NCBI GenBank assembly: GCA_965262235.1
Contig: OZ253504.1
Coordinates: forward strand, 992,001-1,056,000
Origin: CATQGW01 sp965262235
GTDB lineage: Bacteria; Chloroflexota; Dehalococcoidia; Bin125
Length of the DNA: 64,000 nt
Direction: 5' to 3'
The position numbers and the translations under genes were made by a program. How positions within the stretch are numbered: the stretch's first letter is position 1; the number at the start of each line of letters is the position of its first letter. The notes beneath the pieces are model-generated. The model worked only from the letters and a program-made list of their open reading frames with translations, was not told where the DNA came from and searched no databases. Of the stretch, positions 42,714-50,868 are shown in pieces.

Positions 42714-43216
42714 GACGTGGTGGCTCCAACCAGCAGGGCGACGGGCCCTTCGATCGCGGCGGCCTCCTCGAAGGCCTCGGCCACGAAGTGGAGGTCCTCG
42801 ACGCCGTCGAGCAGGTGGCTGGGGATCCCCAGCGTTTCGAGCAGCGGCTCCGCGAGCCGGACCATCGAGCTGCCGTCGTCGCGCGGAGCGAGCTCGGGGT
42901 CGCGCGCCAGCAGGCCGATCAGCAGCACGATCGGGAAGTGGCCATCGAGCCCCACGCCGCGCAGGTTGTTGACGCAGGCGTAGAGACCGGCGTGCTGAAT
43001 CTGCATCATCGGCCGGCGGCCGCCGATGATCAGGCCGGCGCTGATCGCGACGGCCTCGTCCTCGGTGGAGCAGTGCACCGTCCGAATGTCCTCGGCCGCC
43101 ATCAGCGCTTCCACGAGGGTTCGCTGGTGGGTGTCGGGCACGAGCACCACATCCTGCACGCCCGCGGATCGGATCGCTTCGAGCAGATCGTCGGCCGGAA
43201 TCGACTGCGCGACCAT
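42710..43216 (-). CDS. TPP-dependent decarboxylase alpha subunit (ComD-like)
   Basis: 168 aa from the ATG at 43216 with a GAGG-type site. It reads as the pyrimidine-binding domain: GVQDVVLVPDTHQRTLVEAL, then TVHCSTEDEAVAISAGLIIG containing the conserved glutamate that activates TPP, and MMQIQHAGLYACVNNL. It forms the active site with the beta subunit encoded just downstream. The usual enzyme classes with this split are sulfopyruvate and phosphonopyruvate decarboxylases; which applies is not shown. Confidence 0.85.
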   Translation of the reverse strand: MVAQSIPADDLLEAIRSAGVQDVVLVPDTHQRTLVEALMAAEDIRTVHCSTEDEAVAISAGLIIGGRRPMMQIQHAGLYACVNNLRGVGLDGHFPIVLLIGLLARDPELAPRDDGSSMVRLAEPLLETLGIPSHLLDGVEDLHFVAEAFEEAAAIEGPVALLVGATTS

Positions 43217-43307
43217 GACATTCCTCACCTGACATCGCTTGACTGCGGCCGCATGACAGCATACCTGTGCAATGCGAGAGCAGCCGCCGATGGGGGAGAA
43301 ACCACCG

Positions 43308-43946
43308 ATGGCCGAGATGCCGCCCGAGAACCCAAACCGGCCGCGCGAGTACCACGGCGGACGCACGCTGCTGGCCGGCGTCGGCGTCGTGCTGCTGATC
43401 GGATTGGTCCTGTGGTTGGCGCTGCTGCGCGGTGGCGAGGAGGCGACGGCGGAGGGGATCGTGGAGCTGCCGGCGGCGCTCAATCCCGACGGCCGCGAGG
43501 TGAGTCCGAGGATTCTGGCGATGGCGCCCGACTTCGAGCTCGAGACGCTCGACGGCGACCGCCTGCGGCTCTCCGACCTGCGCGGTCGGCCGGTCGTGAT
43601 CAACTTCTGGGCCTCGTGGTGCTCTCCGTGTCGGCGCGAGATCCCCGCGCTGATTCGCGCGCAGCGCGAGAACGCCGACTCCGGCCTCGTGGTGATCGGG
43701 GTCAATATCGAGGAGCCGCGCAGCGCCGCGCAGGCGTTCGTCGACGACTTTGGCGTCGACTTCGCGATCCCGATGGACTTCGACGGCAGCGTCTTCCGGG
43801 CCTACGGCGAGGGCGGGTTGGTCGGACCGCCGCGGACGTTCTTCGTCGACTCTGAGGGCCTCATTCAGCTGATCTACGCAGGCCAGGCGCCCGACGATCT
43901 GATCGCGCGGGACGTCGCGGAGCACGCGCTCCGGGAGGCCCGATAG
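43308..43946 (+). CDS. TlpA/ResA-like membrane-anchored thioredoxin-fold protein
   Basis: 212 aa from the ATG at 43308, preferred because GGGGGAG precedes it by 9 nt; an in-frame ATG at 43272 would add 12 residues. A proline-rich cytoplasmic start is followed by a single membrane helix (TLLAGVGVVLLIGLVLWLAL) acting as signal anchor, then a thioredoxin domain with the redox motif WCSPC at ~104-108 (NFWASWCSPCRREIPAL) and the cis-proline region VGPPRTFFVD. It probably reduces disulfides outside the membrane, for example in cytochrome c maturation. Divergent from the TPP pair. Confidence 0.92.
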   Translation: MAEMPPENPNRPREYHGGRTLLAGVGVVLLIGLVLWLALLRGGEEATAEGIVELPAALNPDGREVSPRILAMAPDFELETLDGDRLRLSDLRGRPVVINFWASWCSPCRREIPALIRAQRENADSGLVVIGVNIEEPRSAAQAFVDDFGVDFAIPMDFDGSVFRAYGEGGLVGPPRTFFVDSEGLIQLIYAGQAPDDLIARDVAEHALREAR

Positions 43947-44030
43947 CGCGCCCAACAGCGCACTGTGGCGGATTTGATATCGGCTGGAGAGCGGCGGACG
44001 AGCGCGTGCAGCGGATCGCCGATCCCGATC

Positions 44031-44036
44031 TAGATT
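44031..44036 (+). promoter_or_regulatory. -10-like TAGATT box of the amino-acid dehydrogenase gene
   Basis: ATCTAGATTGG, 31 nt before the ATG at 44068. A strong GGAGGAATCAGG ribosome binding site follows. Confidence 0.4.
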
Positions 44037-44067
44037 GGCCCTGTACCACCAATCTGGAGGAATCAGG

Positions 44068-45153
44068 ATGACCAGGATTGAACGAATCGAGCGACCGGGG
44101 TTCGAGGACGTGCTCGTGTGGCGTGACGAGATCACGCCGCTGACGGCGATCGTCGCCATTCATTCAACCGCGCTCGGCCCGGCCGTGGGCGGGACTCGAT
44201 GGCAGCCCTACGCATCCTTCGACGACGCGCTCAACGACGCGTTGCGCCTGTCGGAAGCGATGACGAAGAAGTCGGCCGCTGCGGGGCTTGCCTTCGGCGG
44301 CGGGAAGGCCGTCGTGATCGGCGACCAGAACGCGAAGTCGATCGACCAGCTGCGCTCGTACGCGCGCTTCCTCAACCAGATCGAGGGGCGATTCGTGACC
44401 ACGACCGACGTGGGCACGACCACGCGCGAGCTGGATCAGCTGCGCGCCTGGGCGCGGCACGTCGCGGGGCTCTCCGCGATGCTCGGCGGCGCGGGGGATA
44501 CCTCAGGCCTCACGGCGACCACGGTGCTCGGCGGGATGCGCGCCACGTTTGAGGCGCTCGACGGCGACGACGCAGCCGGGGGTGACCTCGCGGGCCGGCG
44601 GATCGTCGTGATCGGCGTCGGCAAGGTGGGCTCGAAGGTGGCGCGTCGGCTGGCCGCGGCCGGAGCTCAGCTGACGATCGCGGACATCCGCGCAGACGCC
44701 GCAGCCGAGCTGGCGACCGAACTCGGGGCGATCGCCGCGCCGCTCGACGAAGCGTGGACGCTGCCGTGCGACCTGCTCTCGCCCAACGCGCTGGGCGGCG
44801 TGTTCAGCGCCGAGACGATCCCGACGCTGCGCTGCCGCGCGATCTGCGGCGCGGCGAACAACCAGCTCGCGCGGGAGCCGCAGGATGCGGAGCTGCTGGC
44901 CGAGCGCGGGATTCTCTTCGCACCGGATTATGTCGTGAACTCCGGCGGCCTGATCAGCGTCGCGGGTGAGCTCTCCGGCTGGTCGGCGGCGCGATCCGAG
45001 CAGCACGCTGAGGGCGTCTACGAGGTCACCCGCCGGCTCTTCCGCGACGCCGCCGCCGCGGGCATCACGCCGATGCGCGCGGCAGAGCGACGGGTTGCGC
45101 AGATCCTGGCCAACGCACACGCGCCCGGCTTCAGCGCCGCCGCGGGGGCTTAG
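44068..45153 (+). CDS. Leu/Val/Phe dehydrogenase (Glu/Leu/Phe/Val dehydrogenase family)
   Basis: 361 aa, the usual length. LGPAVGGTRWQPYASFDDAL; the catalytic-lysine region MTKKSAAAGLAFGGGKAVV with Lys68 and Lys80; the TTTDVGTTTRELD segment; NAD site RRIVVIGVGKVGSKVARRL near residue 175; and the C-terminal APDYVVNSGGLISVAGEL. It oxidatively deaminates branched-chain or aromatic amino acids with NAD. The start ATG at 44068 has GGAGGA. The amidohydrolase gene follows on the same strand after ~97 nt with its own -10-like box. Confidence 0.93.
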   Translation: MTRIERIERPGFEDVLVWRDEITPLTAIVAIHSTALGPAVGGTRWQPYASFDDALNDALRLSEAMTKKSAAAGLAFGGGKAVVIGDQNAKSIDQLRSYARFLNQIEGRFVTTTDVGTTTRELDQLRAWARHVAGLSAMLGGAGDTSGLTATTVLGGMRATFEALDGDDAAGGDLAGRRIVVIGVGKVGSKVARRLAAAGAQLTIADIRADAAAELATELGAIAAPLDEAWTLPCDLLSPNALGGVFSAETIPTLRCRAICGAANNQLAREPQDAELLAERGILFAPDYVVNSGGLISVAGELSGWSAARSEQHAEGVYEVTRRLFRDAAAAGITPMRAAERRVAQILANAHAPGFSAAAGA

Positions 45154-45210
45154 CCGCGGCGGTCACGGATCGACATCGCCGCGGCCTCCCACCGGGCTCT
45201 GTCGGCCAGC

Positions 45211-45216
45211 TAGCAT
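45211..45216 (+). promoter_or_regulatory. -10-like TAGCAT box of the second amidohydrolase gene
   Basis: CAGCTAGCATTGG, 34 nt before the ATG at 45251. Same hexamer as before the carboxylesterase gene (2550-2555). Confidence 0.4.
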
Positions 45217-45250
45217 TGGTGCGATCTCAGTCCGCCTAAGGAGCAGCAGC

Positions 45251-46423
45251 ATGTCTCTGACCGTCCACGGCATTCCCGTCATCGACATCGACAGCCACTA
45301 CACCGAGCCGCCTGACCTCTGGACCTCGCGCGCGCCGGCCAAGTACAAGGACGCGGTGCCGCACATCGTGACCAACGAGAAAGGCGAGCAGCGCTGGCAG
45401 GTGCTCGACGACATCGACTTCGGACCGCCCGGATTCACCGTGGTGCGCGCGGATGGGAAGAAGGAGTACGGCACGATCTCGCTCGGCTCGTTCGAGGAGA
45501 TGAGCAGGGCCGCGACCGAGCCCGGGCCGCGGCTGAAGATGCTCGACGACCTCGGTGTCGCCCAGCAGATCGTCTACCCCAACGTCGCCGGTTTCGGCAG
45601 CCAGAACTTCATCAAGATCGACGACTCCGAGCTGCGCAACCTCTGCTGCACGACCTACAACGACGCGGTCGCTGAGCTGCAGCACGAGGGCAAGGGCCGC
45701 CTCTTTCCGCAGGGCCTGGTGCCGTTCTGGGACATCCCTGCGGCCGTTGAGGAGCTGGGGCGGATCCACGACATGGGCCTCAAGGGCATCACGATGTGCG
45801 ATACGCCCGAGGCCTTCGGCCTGCCCTATCTGAACGACCCGGCGTGGGACCCCTTCTGGGACACCTGCGCGGCGCTCGAGATGCCGGTCAACTTCCACAT
45901 CGGCGCCGGCGCCGGGATCACCGACAAGCTGATCTGGGACGGCTACGGCCCGCAGCGGCGGCTCGCGATGGGCTCCATCTGCCTCTTCATCACCAACTTC
46001 AAGGTGATCATCAACCTGATCTTCTCCGGACTCTGCGAGCGCTACCCGACGCTCAATTTCGTCTCCGTTGAAAGCGGAATCGGCTGGGTGCCGTTCCTGC
46101 TCGAGGCGATGGACTACCAGTTCGAGGAGACGGTCCCGACCGAGCGTGAGGGCCTTAGCATGAAGCCCTCCGAGTACTTCAAGCGCCAGATTTTCGCGTC
46201 GTTCTGGTTCGAGGACTTCGGGCCGCGCGCCGCGATCGAGGCGATCGGCGAAGACAACGTGATGTTTGAGACGGACTTCCCGCACCCCACCTGCCTCTAC
46301 CCGCGGGCGCAGGAGCACGTCACGGCGGTGCTCACCGATCTCGATGAGGGCATTCGCGAGAAGGTCCTGCGCACCACGGCCGAGCGGATTTACCACATCC
46401 CGCCTGCGCCGACCGCGAACTAG
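45251..46423 (+). CDS. Amidohydrolase family protein (COG2159-like)
   Basis: 390 aa from the ATG at 45251. Begins TVHGIPVIDIDSHYTEPPDL, where the usual HxH is D-SH here, then NVAGFGSQNF, VNFHIGAGAG and FVSVESGIGWVPFLLEAMD, with the metal-aspartate region FETDFPHPTCLYP. It is a TIM-barrel metal hydrolase or decarboxylase. It is a paralogue of the gene at the left edge. Neighbours are an amino-acid dehydrogenase and an SDR 14 nt downstream, probably in the same transcript. The substrate is unknown. Confidence 0.9.
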   Translation: MSLTVHGIPVIDIDSHYTEPPDLWTSRAPAKYKDAVPHIVTNEKGEQRWQVLDDIDFGPPGFTVVRADGKKEYGTISLGSFEEMSRAATEPGPRLKMLDDLGVAQQIVYPNVAGFGSQNFIKIDDSELRNLCCTTYNDAVAELQHEGKGRLFPQGLVPFWDIPAAVEELGRIHDMGLKGITMCDTPEAFGLPYLNDPAWDPFWDTCAALEMPVNFHIGAGAGITDKLIWDGYGPQRRLAMGSICLFITNFKVIINLIFSGLCERYPTLNFVSVESGIGWVPFLLEAMDYQFEETVPTEREGLSMKPSEYFKRQIFASFWFEDFGPRAAIEAIGEDNVMFETDFPHPTCLYPRAQEHVTAVLTDLDEGIREKVLRTTAERIYHIPPAPTAN

Positions 46424-46437
46424 GCAGGGCGGCAGCG

Positions 46438-47196
46438 ATGGCTGACCGACTGGCGGACAAAGTTGCGATCGTCACCGGCGGCGCCTCGGGCATGGGCGCT
46501 GCCGAGGCGCGGCTCTTCGCCCGCGAGGGCGCCGTCGTGATCATCGCCGATCTCACGGACGACGACGGGATCGCGCTGCAGAACAGCATTCGCGACGCCG
46601 GCGGTGAGGCGGAGTTCGTCCACACCAATGTGACAAGCGAGGCCGACTGGGAGGCGTTGATCACGCACGTCTTCGATACTTATGGTCGACTCGATGTGCT
46701 GGTCAACAACGCCGGCCTGAGTAGCACGTCGCAGGCCGACGACCTCAGCACCGAGGGCTGGCACAACATCATGGATGTCAACGCGACCGGAGTCTTCCTC
46801 GGCGTGAAGCACGCCGCGGAGGCGATGCGTCGCGCCGGCAACGGCGGCTCGATCGTCAACATCTCGTCGATCTACGGCCTGGTCGGCAGCGACACCGGGC
46901 ATCCCGCGTATCACGCCTCGAAGGCGGCGGTGCGCAACTTCAGCAAGGCGATGGCGGCACGTCTGGGGCCTGAAGGGATCCGGGTCAACTCGGTCCATCC
47001 GGGCTTCATGCCCCCAATGCGCAGCAGCAGGGGGATGACCTCGGAAGGGCGCGCGCGGCTCGAGCGATCGCTCCCGCTGAGGCGCATCGGCGAGGTCGAC
47101 GAGGTGGCGTACGGGGTGCTGTTCCTCGCCTCCGACGAAGCCAGCTACATCACAGGGGCAGAACTCCCGATCGACGGCGGTTTCGTCGCGCGCTGA
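46438..47196 (+). CDS. Short-chain dehydrogenase/reductase (classical SDR)
   Basis: 252 aa. NAD(P) site VAIVTGGASGMGAAEARLF, NNAGLSS, catalytic Ser in NISSIYGLVG, Tyr-x3-Lys in YHASKAAVRNFSKA, and C-terminal SYITGAELPIDGGFVAR. It probably oxidises or reduces a hydroxyl/keto group of a small catabolite. It follows the amidohydrolase by 14 nt. One of three SDRs of this type between 46 and 52 kb. Confidence 0.93.
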   Translation: MADRLADKVAIVTGGASGMGAAEARLFAREGAVVIIADLTDDDGIALQNSIRDAGGEAEFVHTNVTSEADWEALITHVFDTYGRLDVLVNNAGLSSTSQADDLSTEGWHNIMDVNATGVFLGVKHAAEAMRRAGNGGSIVNISSIYGLVGSDTGHPAYHASKAAVRNFSKAMAARLGPEGIRVNSVHPGFMPPMRSSRGMTSEGRARLERSLPLRRIGEVDEVAYGVLFLASDEASYITGAELPIDGGFVAR

Positions 47197-47213
47197 GTTC
47201 CGTTCACACGCGG

Positions 47214-47241
47214 TTGACATCGGCGCTGAGGCCGACAGAAT
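47214..47241 (+). promoter_or_regulatory. Sigma-70-like promoter before the secreted repeat protein gene
   Basis: TTGACA (47214-47219), a 16-nt spacer and CAGAAT (47236-47241). A second -10-like TACACT lies at 47271-47276. Start codon at 47320. Confidence 0.5.
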
Positions 47242-47319
47242 GGCGGACGTGCATTAGAGCACGCACGCAATACACTGAGAGCAACGATCCGCTGGGCGGC
47301 AAGCAGCAGGGAGTTCAGC

Positions 47320-48060
47320 ATGCGAGAGCGACTGGTCGATCGAGGCGGCAGAATCGCGGCGGTGGTGGGTGTCACGACGGCCCTGCTGCTCGCCGTTGCG
47401 TTCGCGCCCGGCGGCGCCGCGCAGGACACTTCGGGCCTCCCGACGGTGCCGCACTGGTTCTACGGCGTGGATTCGCAGCAATTCGACGGCGCGACCGTGC
47501 GGGCGATCGGCGACGACGACAGCCTGCTCGCCTCGGCAGTGGTCGAGGACGGCGTGTGGTCGGTTCAGATCCTCCCGCTGGACGCGGACACCGTGACGTT
47601 TGAGCTGGAGCTGAACGGCGACGACTACCAGACCAGTGCCTTCAACGTCCTACGCGGCCGGATCACCGAGGTCGAGCCCAACCAGTTCGAGGCGGTCGCG
47701 CAGCCGACGATCGAAGCGCAGGTGCGCGCGCGGTTCAACTCCGAGCGCAACCGGATCGAGTTCGGTGTGCGACGCGTCGGCGGGGAAGACATCCTGCCGC
47801 GGCTCCGCTATTTCCCGCCGAACGCCGCAGAGGGCGCCTGGCAGCGGAGTTCGCTGATCGACGTGGGCGACGGCTACATCGTGCGGATCATCGCGCGAAT
47901 CACTGCCGCCGACAGCGAGGGTGAGGGCCGCGTTGAATTCGGTCTGCGCGTCGGCGATAGCAGGGAAAACCTGCTCCCGCGCGGCCGCTACTTCCCGTCA
48001 AGCCCGGTGCCCGACCTCTGGTATTCGAGCAGGCCGCCGATCGAGGTGACGCTGCCGTAG
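47320..48060 (+). CDS. Secreted protein with an internal duplication, 246 aa
   Basis: Family not recognised. Signal peptide: basic start MRERLVDRGGR, hydrophobic VVGVTTALLLAVAFAPG, AQA-type cleavage near residue 35. The mature part starts with PHWFYGVDSQQFDGATVRAI, a short beta domain found before carrier-type repeats. The C-terminal half contains two related units, RIEFGVRRVGGEDILPRLRY.. and RVEFGLRVGDSRENLLPRGR.., each ending YFP and about 60 residues apart. Probably an exported beta-rich protein. It has its own promoter and is convergent with an MFS gene behind a strong hairpin. Confidence 0.8.
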   Translation: MRERLVDRGGRIAAVVGVTTALLLAVAFAPGGAAQDTSGLPTVPHWFYGVDSQQFDGATVRAIGDDDSLLASAVVEDGVWSVQILPLDADTVTFELELNGDDYQTSAFNVLRGRITEVEPNQFEAVAQPTIEAQVRARFNSERNRIEFGVRRVGGEDILPRLRYFPPNAAEGAWQRSSLIDVGDGYIVRIIARITAADSEGEGRVEFGLRVGDSRENLLPRGRYFPSSPVPDLWYSSRPPIEVTLP

Positions 48061-48077
48061 CTTCGGGATCACGCCGA

Positions 48078-48124
48078 CCCGCCACAGAAGCGGTCGCTCA
48101 AGCGGCCCGCTTCTGTTCGGCGGG
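48078..48124. terminator. Bidirectional hairpin between convergent genes
   Basis: CCCGCC-ACAGAAGCGG (48078-48093) pairs with CCGCTTCTGT-(TC)-GGCGGG (48107-48124): a 16-bp stem with a 2-nt bulge. It lies between the secreted protein gene (ends 48060) and the MFS gene (ends 48098), overlapping the last codons of the latter. There is no marked T-tract. Confidence 0.6.
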
Positions 48125-49447
48125 GCGGGCGACCGGGCCAATTGATGCCAACGACGCGGCGATTCGCCGTCCGACGGCGCGGAGCACGCGCCGTCGCTTG
48201 GGCGGCAGCCTCAGCAGCAGGCAGAGCAGGGCCGAAGCAGCCCAGAGACCGGCGCAGCTGAAGAACGCCCCGTCGTAGTTGCCGATCAGGTCGGCGTAGA
48301 GCGCCACCGCGACCGGCGTGGCCGCCGAGATGCCCATGGCGAACGGAAAGCCGAGGCTGCGCACCGCGCCGAGATAGCGACGCCCGAAGTATTCGGCCCA
48401 GATCATTTCCTGGATGGGGATGTTGCCGCCGATCCCGAGGCCCATCACCGCGAACGCGCCGAGCACGTACCAGAGCGAGCCCGTGTGCGCGGCGAACACG
48501 ACCAGGATGAAGCCGGCAGCCGCGATCGCGAAACTGACCGCGCCGACGAGCCGCGAATCGAAGCGGTCGAGCGCCCAGCCCCAGGGCGGCTTGGTGACGG
48601 CCGAGAAGACCGACATCATCGCGACCAGCGGCGCGGCGACGCCGGCGGCGAAACCGTTCTCGCCGAGGAACAGCACGCCGTGCAGCAGGATCGCGAAGAT
48701 GCCGACCACAGAGACACCGAAGATCAGGATGATCAGGTAGAAGGCGGGCGTCCGCGTCGCCTCGGGCCGGGTCAGCGACGTGTCGAAATCGTGCTGCGAA
48801 GCGCGCTGCTGCGCGACGGAAACCCCGCTGTCGCCGCCGTCGGGCGCCATCCCGTAGTCCTCGGGCCTGCGCCGCATCAGCAGTGCGGCCGGAACCAACA
48901 TCACGAGCGCGATGCCGGCGAGCACCACCCATGATGCGCGCCAGCCGAGCGGCTCGATGAAGGCCCACTGGGTGAGCGTGGGCCAGACCACGCCGGCAGC
49001 GGAGACGCCCATCGAGGTCCAGCCGAGCGCCTGCCCGCGCTTGGTCACGAACCACTTGGAGACGGTCACGGAAGCGACGAGGAAGCCGGCCATTGCGGCG
49101 CCGGTGATCACGAACACGCCGCGCAGCACTAGGTACTGCCAGTACTCCTCGACCTGGCTGGTGAGTACCAGCGCGGGGATCAGGATCGCCGCGCCGACCA
49201 ACATGATCGGCCGCGAACCGAACCGATCGATCCGCGGGCCGAGTAGCAGGCCGACGACCATCAGGATCAACTGGCCGACGGTGTCGGCGAAAAAGAACTG
49301 GGTGCGCGACCAGTCGAACTGAGCGATCATCTGCGGGGCGAAGACGGCGGCGACCGAGGTCTGCACGCCGACAGCGATGAACTGCGCCGTGAACGCAGCG
49401 CCAACGATCACCCAGCCATAGAAGATCGGTCGCCCGAAGATGGTCAC
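48098..49447 (-). CDS. MFS transporter (OFA/monocarboxylate type)
   Basis: 449 aa with a 12-helix hydrophobicity pattern and a hydrophilic central loop. It begins MTIFGRPIFYGWVIVGAAFT, like the MFS protein at 11645-12982 (..PSIFYGWYIVGAGLA), so the two are paralogues. It probably imports an organic acid. It is on the same strand as the SDR at 49895 and the small HTH gene. The start is the ATG at 49447. Confidence 0.92.
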   Translation of the reverse strand: MTIFGRPIFYGWVIVGAAFTAQFIAVGVQTSVAAVFAPQMIAQFDWSRTQFFFADTVGQLILMVVGLLLGPRIDRFGSRPIMLVGAAILIPALVLTSQVEEYWQYLVLRGVFVITGAAMAGFLVASVTVSKWFVTKRGQALGWTSMGVSAAGVVWPTLTQWAFIEPLGWRASWVVLAGIALVMLVPAALLMRRRPEDYGMAPDGGDSGVSVAQQRASQHDFDTSLTRPEATRTPAFYLIILIFGVSVVGIFAILLHGVLFLGENGFAAGVAAPLVAMMSVFSAVTKPPWGWALDRFDSRLVGAVSFAIAAAGFILVVFAAHTGSLWYVLGAFAVMGLGIGGNIPIQEMIWAEYFGRRYLGAVRSLGFPFAMGISAATPVAVALYADLIGNYDGAFFSCAGLWAASALLCLLLRLPPKRRRVLRAVGRRIAASLASIGPVARPAEQKRAA

Positions 49448-49894
49448 GAGGCTCGACCCGCGCTGAGCGGCCGCGTGTCGACTAGGCCTTCAGCGCTGTC
49501 GTGCCGCTTCGTGCGCCGATCGGCGAGTGACCTACGCGGCAAAGTCGCGCTCGAACGCGATCGCGGCGACCGTCCTCCAGCAGCGGAGCCGGGTGTAGAC
49601 GGGCGACCGGCCCCGCCTAGCGGGCAGATAGGGGGCTTCCAGGAGCCCGGTGCGGCGTCGGCGAGCCAGCCGCTGAGGCGATACTCCCAACTGGGCGGAG
49701 ACGGCTCGACATCCGACGCAGCGGATCCCACGCTGCTCTCGGTCGTCGTCCTCATGCATCGCGCCGCGCCTCCCGTGCGCACGATATCGCGAGCGCATGC
49801 GGAACTGCGCGGGCCCAGCCTGTCGGCTCCTGCTCGCGAAGCTCAGGCGAACGATCCGCGGCGCATCGATCGCCTCCGATCCTCACCCGCGGTG
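49448..49894. other. 447-nt stretch between the MFS and SDR genes
   Basis: Mostly without recognisable genes. The one ORF with plausible features is the small HTH protein at 49532-49759. The overlapping 112-aa minus-strand ORF and long plus-strand ORF look like shadows. Confidence 0.5.
49532..49759 (-). CDS. Small MerR-like helix-turn-helix protein, 75 aa
   Basis: Start ATG 49759 chosen for GGGAGG 9 nt upstream. Residues ~17-75 read like a MerR/excisionase winged HTH: SAQLGVSPQRLARRRRTGLL, then the wing RRGRSPVYTRLRCWRTVAAI. The protein is short, arginine-rich and contains two cysteines (RCVGCR). It may regulate the adjacent MFS gene downstream on the same strand, or be an excisionase-like remnant. 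The high-GC context makes spurious ORFs common, so support is moderate. Confidence 0.42.
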   Translation of the reverse strand: MHEDDDREQRGIRCVGCRAVSAQLGVSPQRLARRRRTGLLEAPYLPARRGRSPVYTRLRCWRTVAAIAFERDFAA

Positions 49895-50749
49895 CTACGC
49901 GTCGGGAATATCGATGCCCAGGCCCTTAAAGACTTCCCGGTAGCTGTCACCGAAGTCGGCCTGGCGCGGGCGACCCAGCGTGAGACCGCCATCCACGATC
50001 AGCGAGTGTCCGGTGACGAACGACGAATCGTCGCTGGAAAGCCAGAGCGCGGCGTGGGCGATGTCCGACGGGCGGCCGGAGCGCGCGATCGGCTGGGAGG
50101 AGCCCATCAGCTCCGCCATCGTCTCGACCGTCTTGTCGGCGTCCTCGGGGCTGAGCCCAAGCGACTTGCCGAAGATCGGCGTCGCGATTCCGCCCGGGCA
50201 GATGCAGTTGACGCGGATGTTGTGCTCGCCGAGTTCGTAGGCCGCGACCCTGGTCAGGTGAATCACTGCGCCCTTGGCGACGCTGTAGACCGACGGCCCA
50301 TTGCCCGCGTTGACGCCCGCGACCGAGGCGGTGCTGACGATCGAACCGCCGTGACCCTGCGCCTGCATGACGCGCGCGGCGTGCTTGATCCCGAAGAAGA
50401 CGCCCTTGAGCAGCACATCCATCGTCTGGTCGTAGTCGGCCTCGTCCACCTCCATGATCGGATCCATCACGCCTGCGTAGCCGGCGTTGTTGAAGATCGC
50501 GTCGAGCCGCCCGAAGCGCTCGACGGCGTGCTCGACAGCGCCGCGCACATCGGCCTCGATCGCCACGTTGGCGTGGACGTAGGAGGTTTCGCCGCCGAGC
50601 GACTCGACCAGCGCGCGGCCGCGGTCGTCCTGGATGTCGGCGACCACGACCCGTGCGCCCTCCCCGGCGAAGAGGCGCACCGAGCCCTCGCCGATGCCGC
50701 TCGCGCCGCCGGTGACAATCGCTACCTTGCCGTTGAGTCGGTCCGCCAT
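49895..50749 (-). CDS. Short-chain dehydrogenase/reductase (classical SDR), 284 aa
   Basis: VAIVTGGASGIGEGSVRLF, NNAGYAG, STASVAGVNAG, catalytic YSVAKGAVIHLTRV, and FVTGHSLIVDGGLTLG. The C-terminus is extended by ~25 residues (DFGDSYREVFKGLGIDIPDA) relative to the other two SDRs. It is divergent from the SDR at 50869 across 119 nt. NAD(P)-dependent; the substrate is unknown. Confidence 0.93.
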   Translation of the reverse strand: MADRLNGKVAIVTGGASGIGEGSVRLFAGEGARVVVADIQDDRGRALVESLGGETSYVHANVAIEADVRGAVEHAVERFGRLDAIFNNAGYAGVMDPIMEVDEADYDQTMDVLLKGVFFGIKHAARVMQAQGHGGSIVSTASVAGVNAGNGPSVYSVAKGAVIHLTRVAAYELGEHNIRVNCICPGGIATPIFGKSLGLSPEDADKTVETMAELMGSSQPIARSGRPSDIAHAALWLSSDDSSFVTGHSLIVDGGLTLGRPRQADFGDSYREVFKGLGIDIPDA

Positions 50750-50823
50750 TGCGTCCTCCGCGTCCGTTCGGCTCGTCTGAATGCCGCAGCAGGATAATCA
50801 CGACGCGGCGCTGGGCCACACCC

Positions 50824-50829
50824 TAGACT
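50824..50829 (+). promoter_or_regulatory. -10-like TAGACT box of the SDR at 50869
   Basis: CCCTAGACTGCCGCC, 39 nt before the ATG at 50869; GGAGTAGCACC is the ribosome binding site. Confidence 0.45.
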
Positions 50830-50868
50830 GCCGCCGATTCCACCCATTCGGACGCGAGGAGTAGCACC

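Noticed and set aside
42714..44159. Long minus-strand extension upstream of the TPP beta subunit in the same frame
   Set aside because: It crosses the alpha subunit gene and the TlpA-like gene without family resemblance; ATG 42713 in a 4-nt overlap is the real start.
49444..49782. 112-codon minus-strand ORF between MFS and SDR
   Set aside because: Overlaps the better-supported small HTH frame and is Ser/Arg/Pro-rich shadow sequence.
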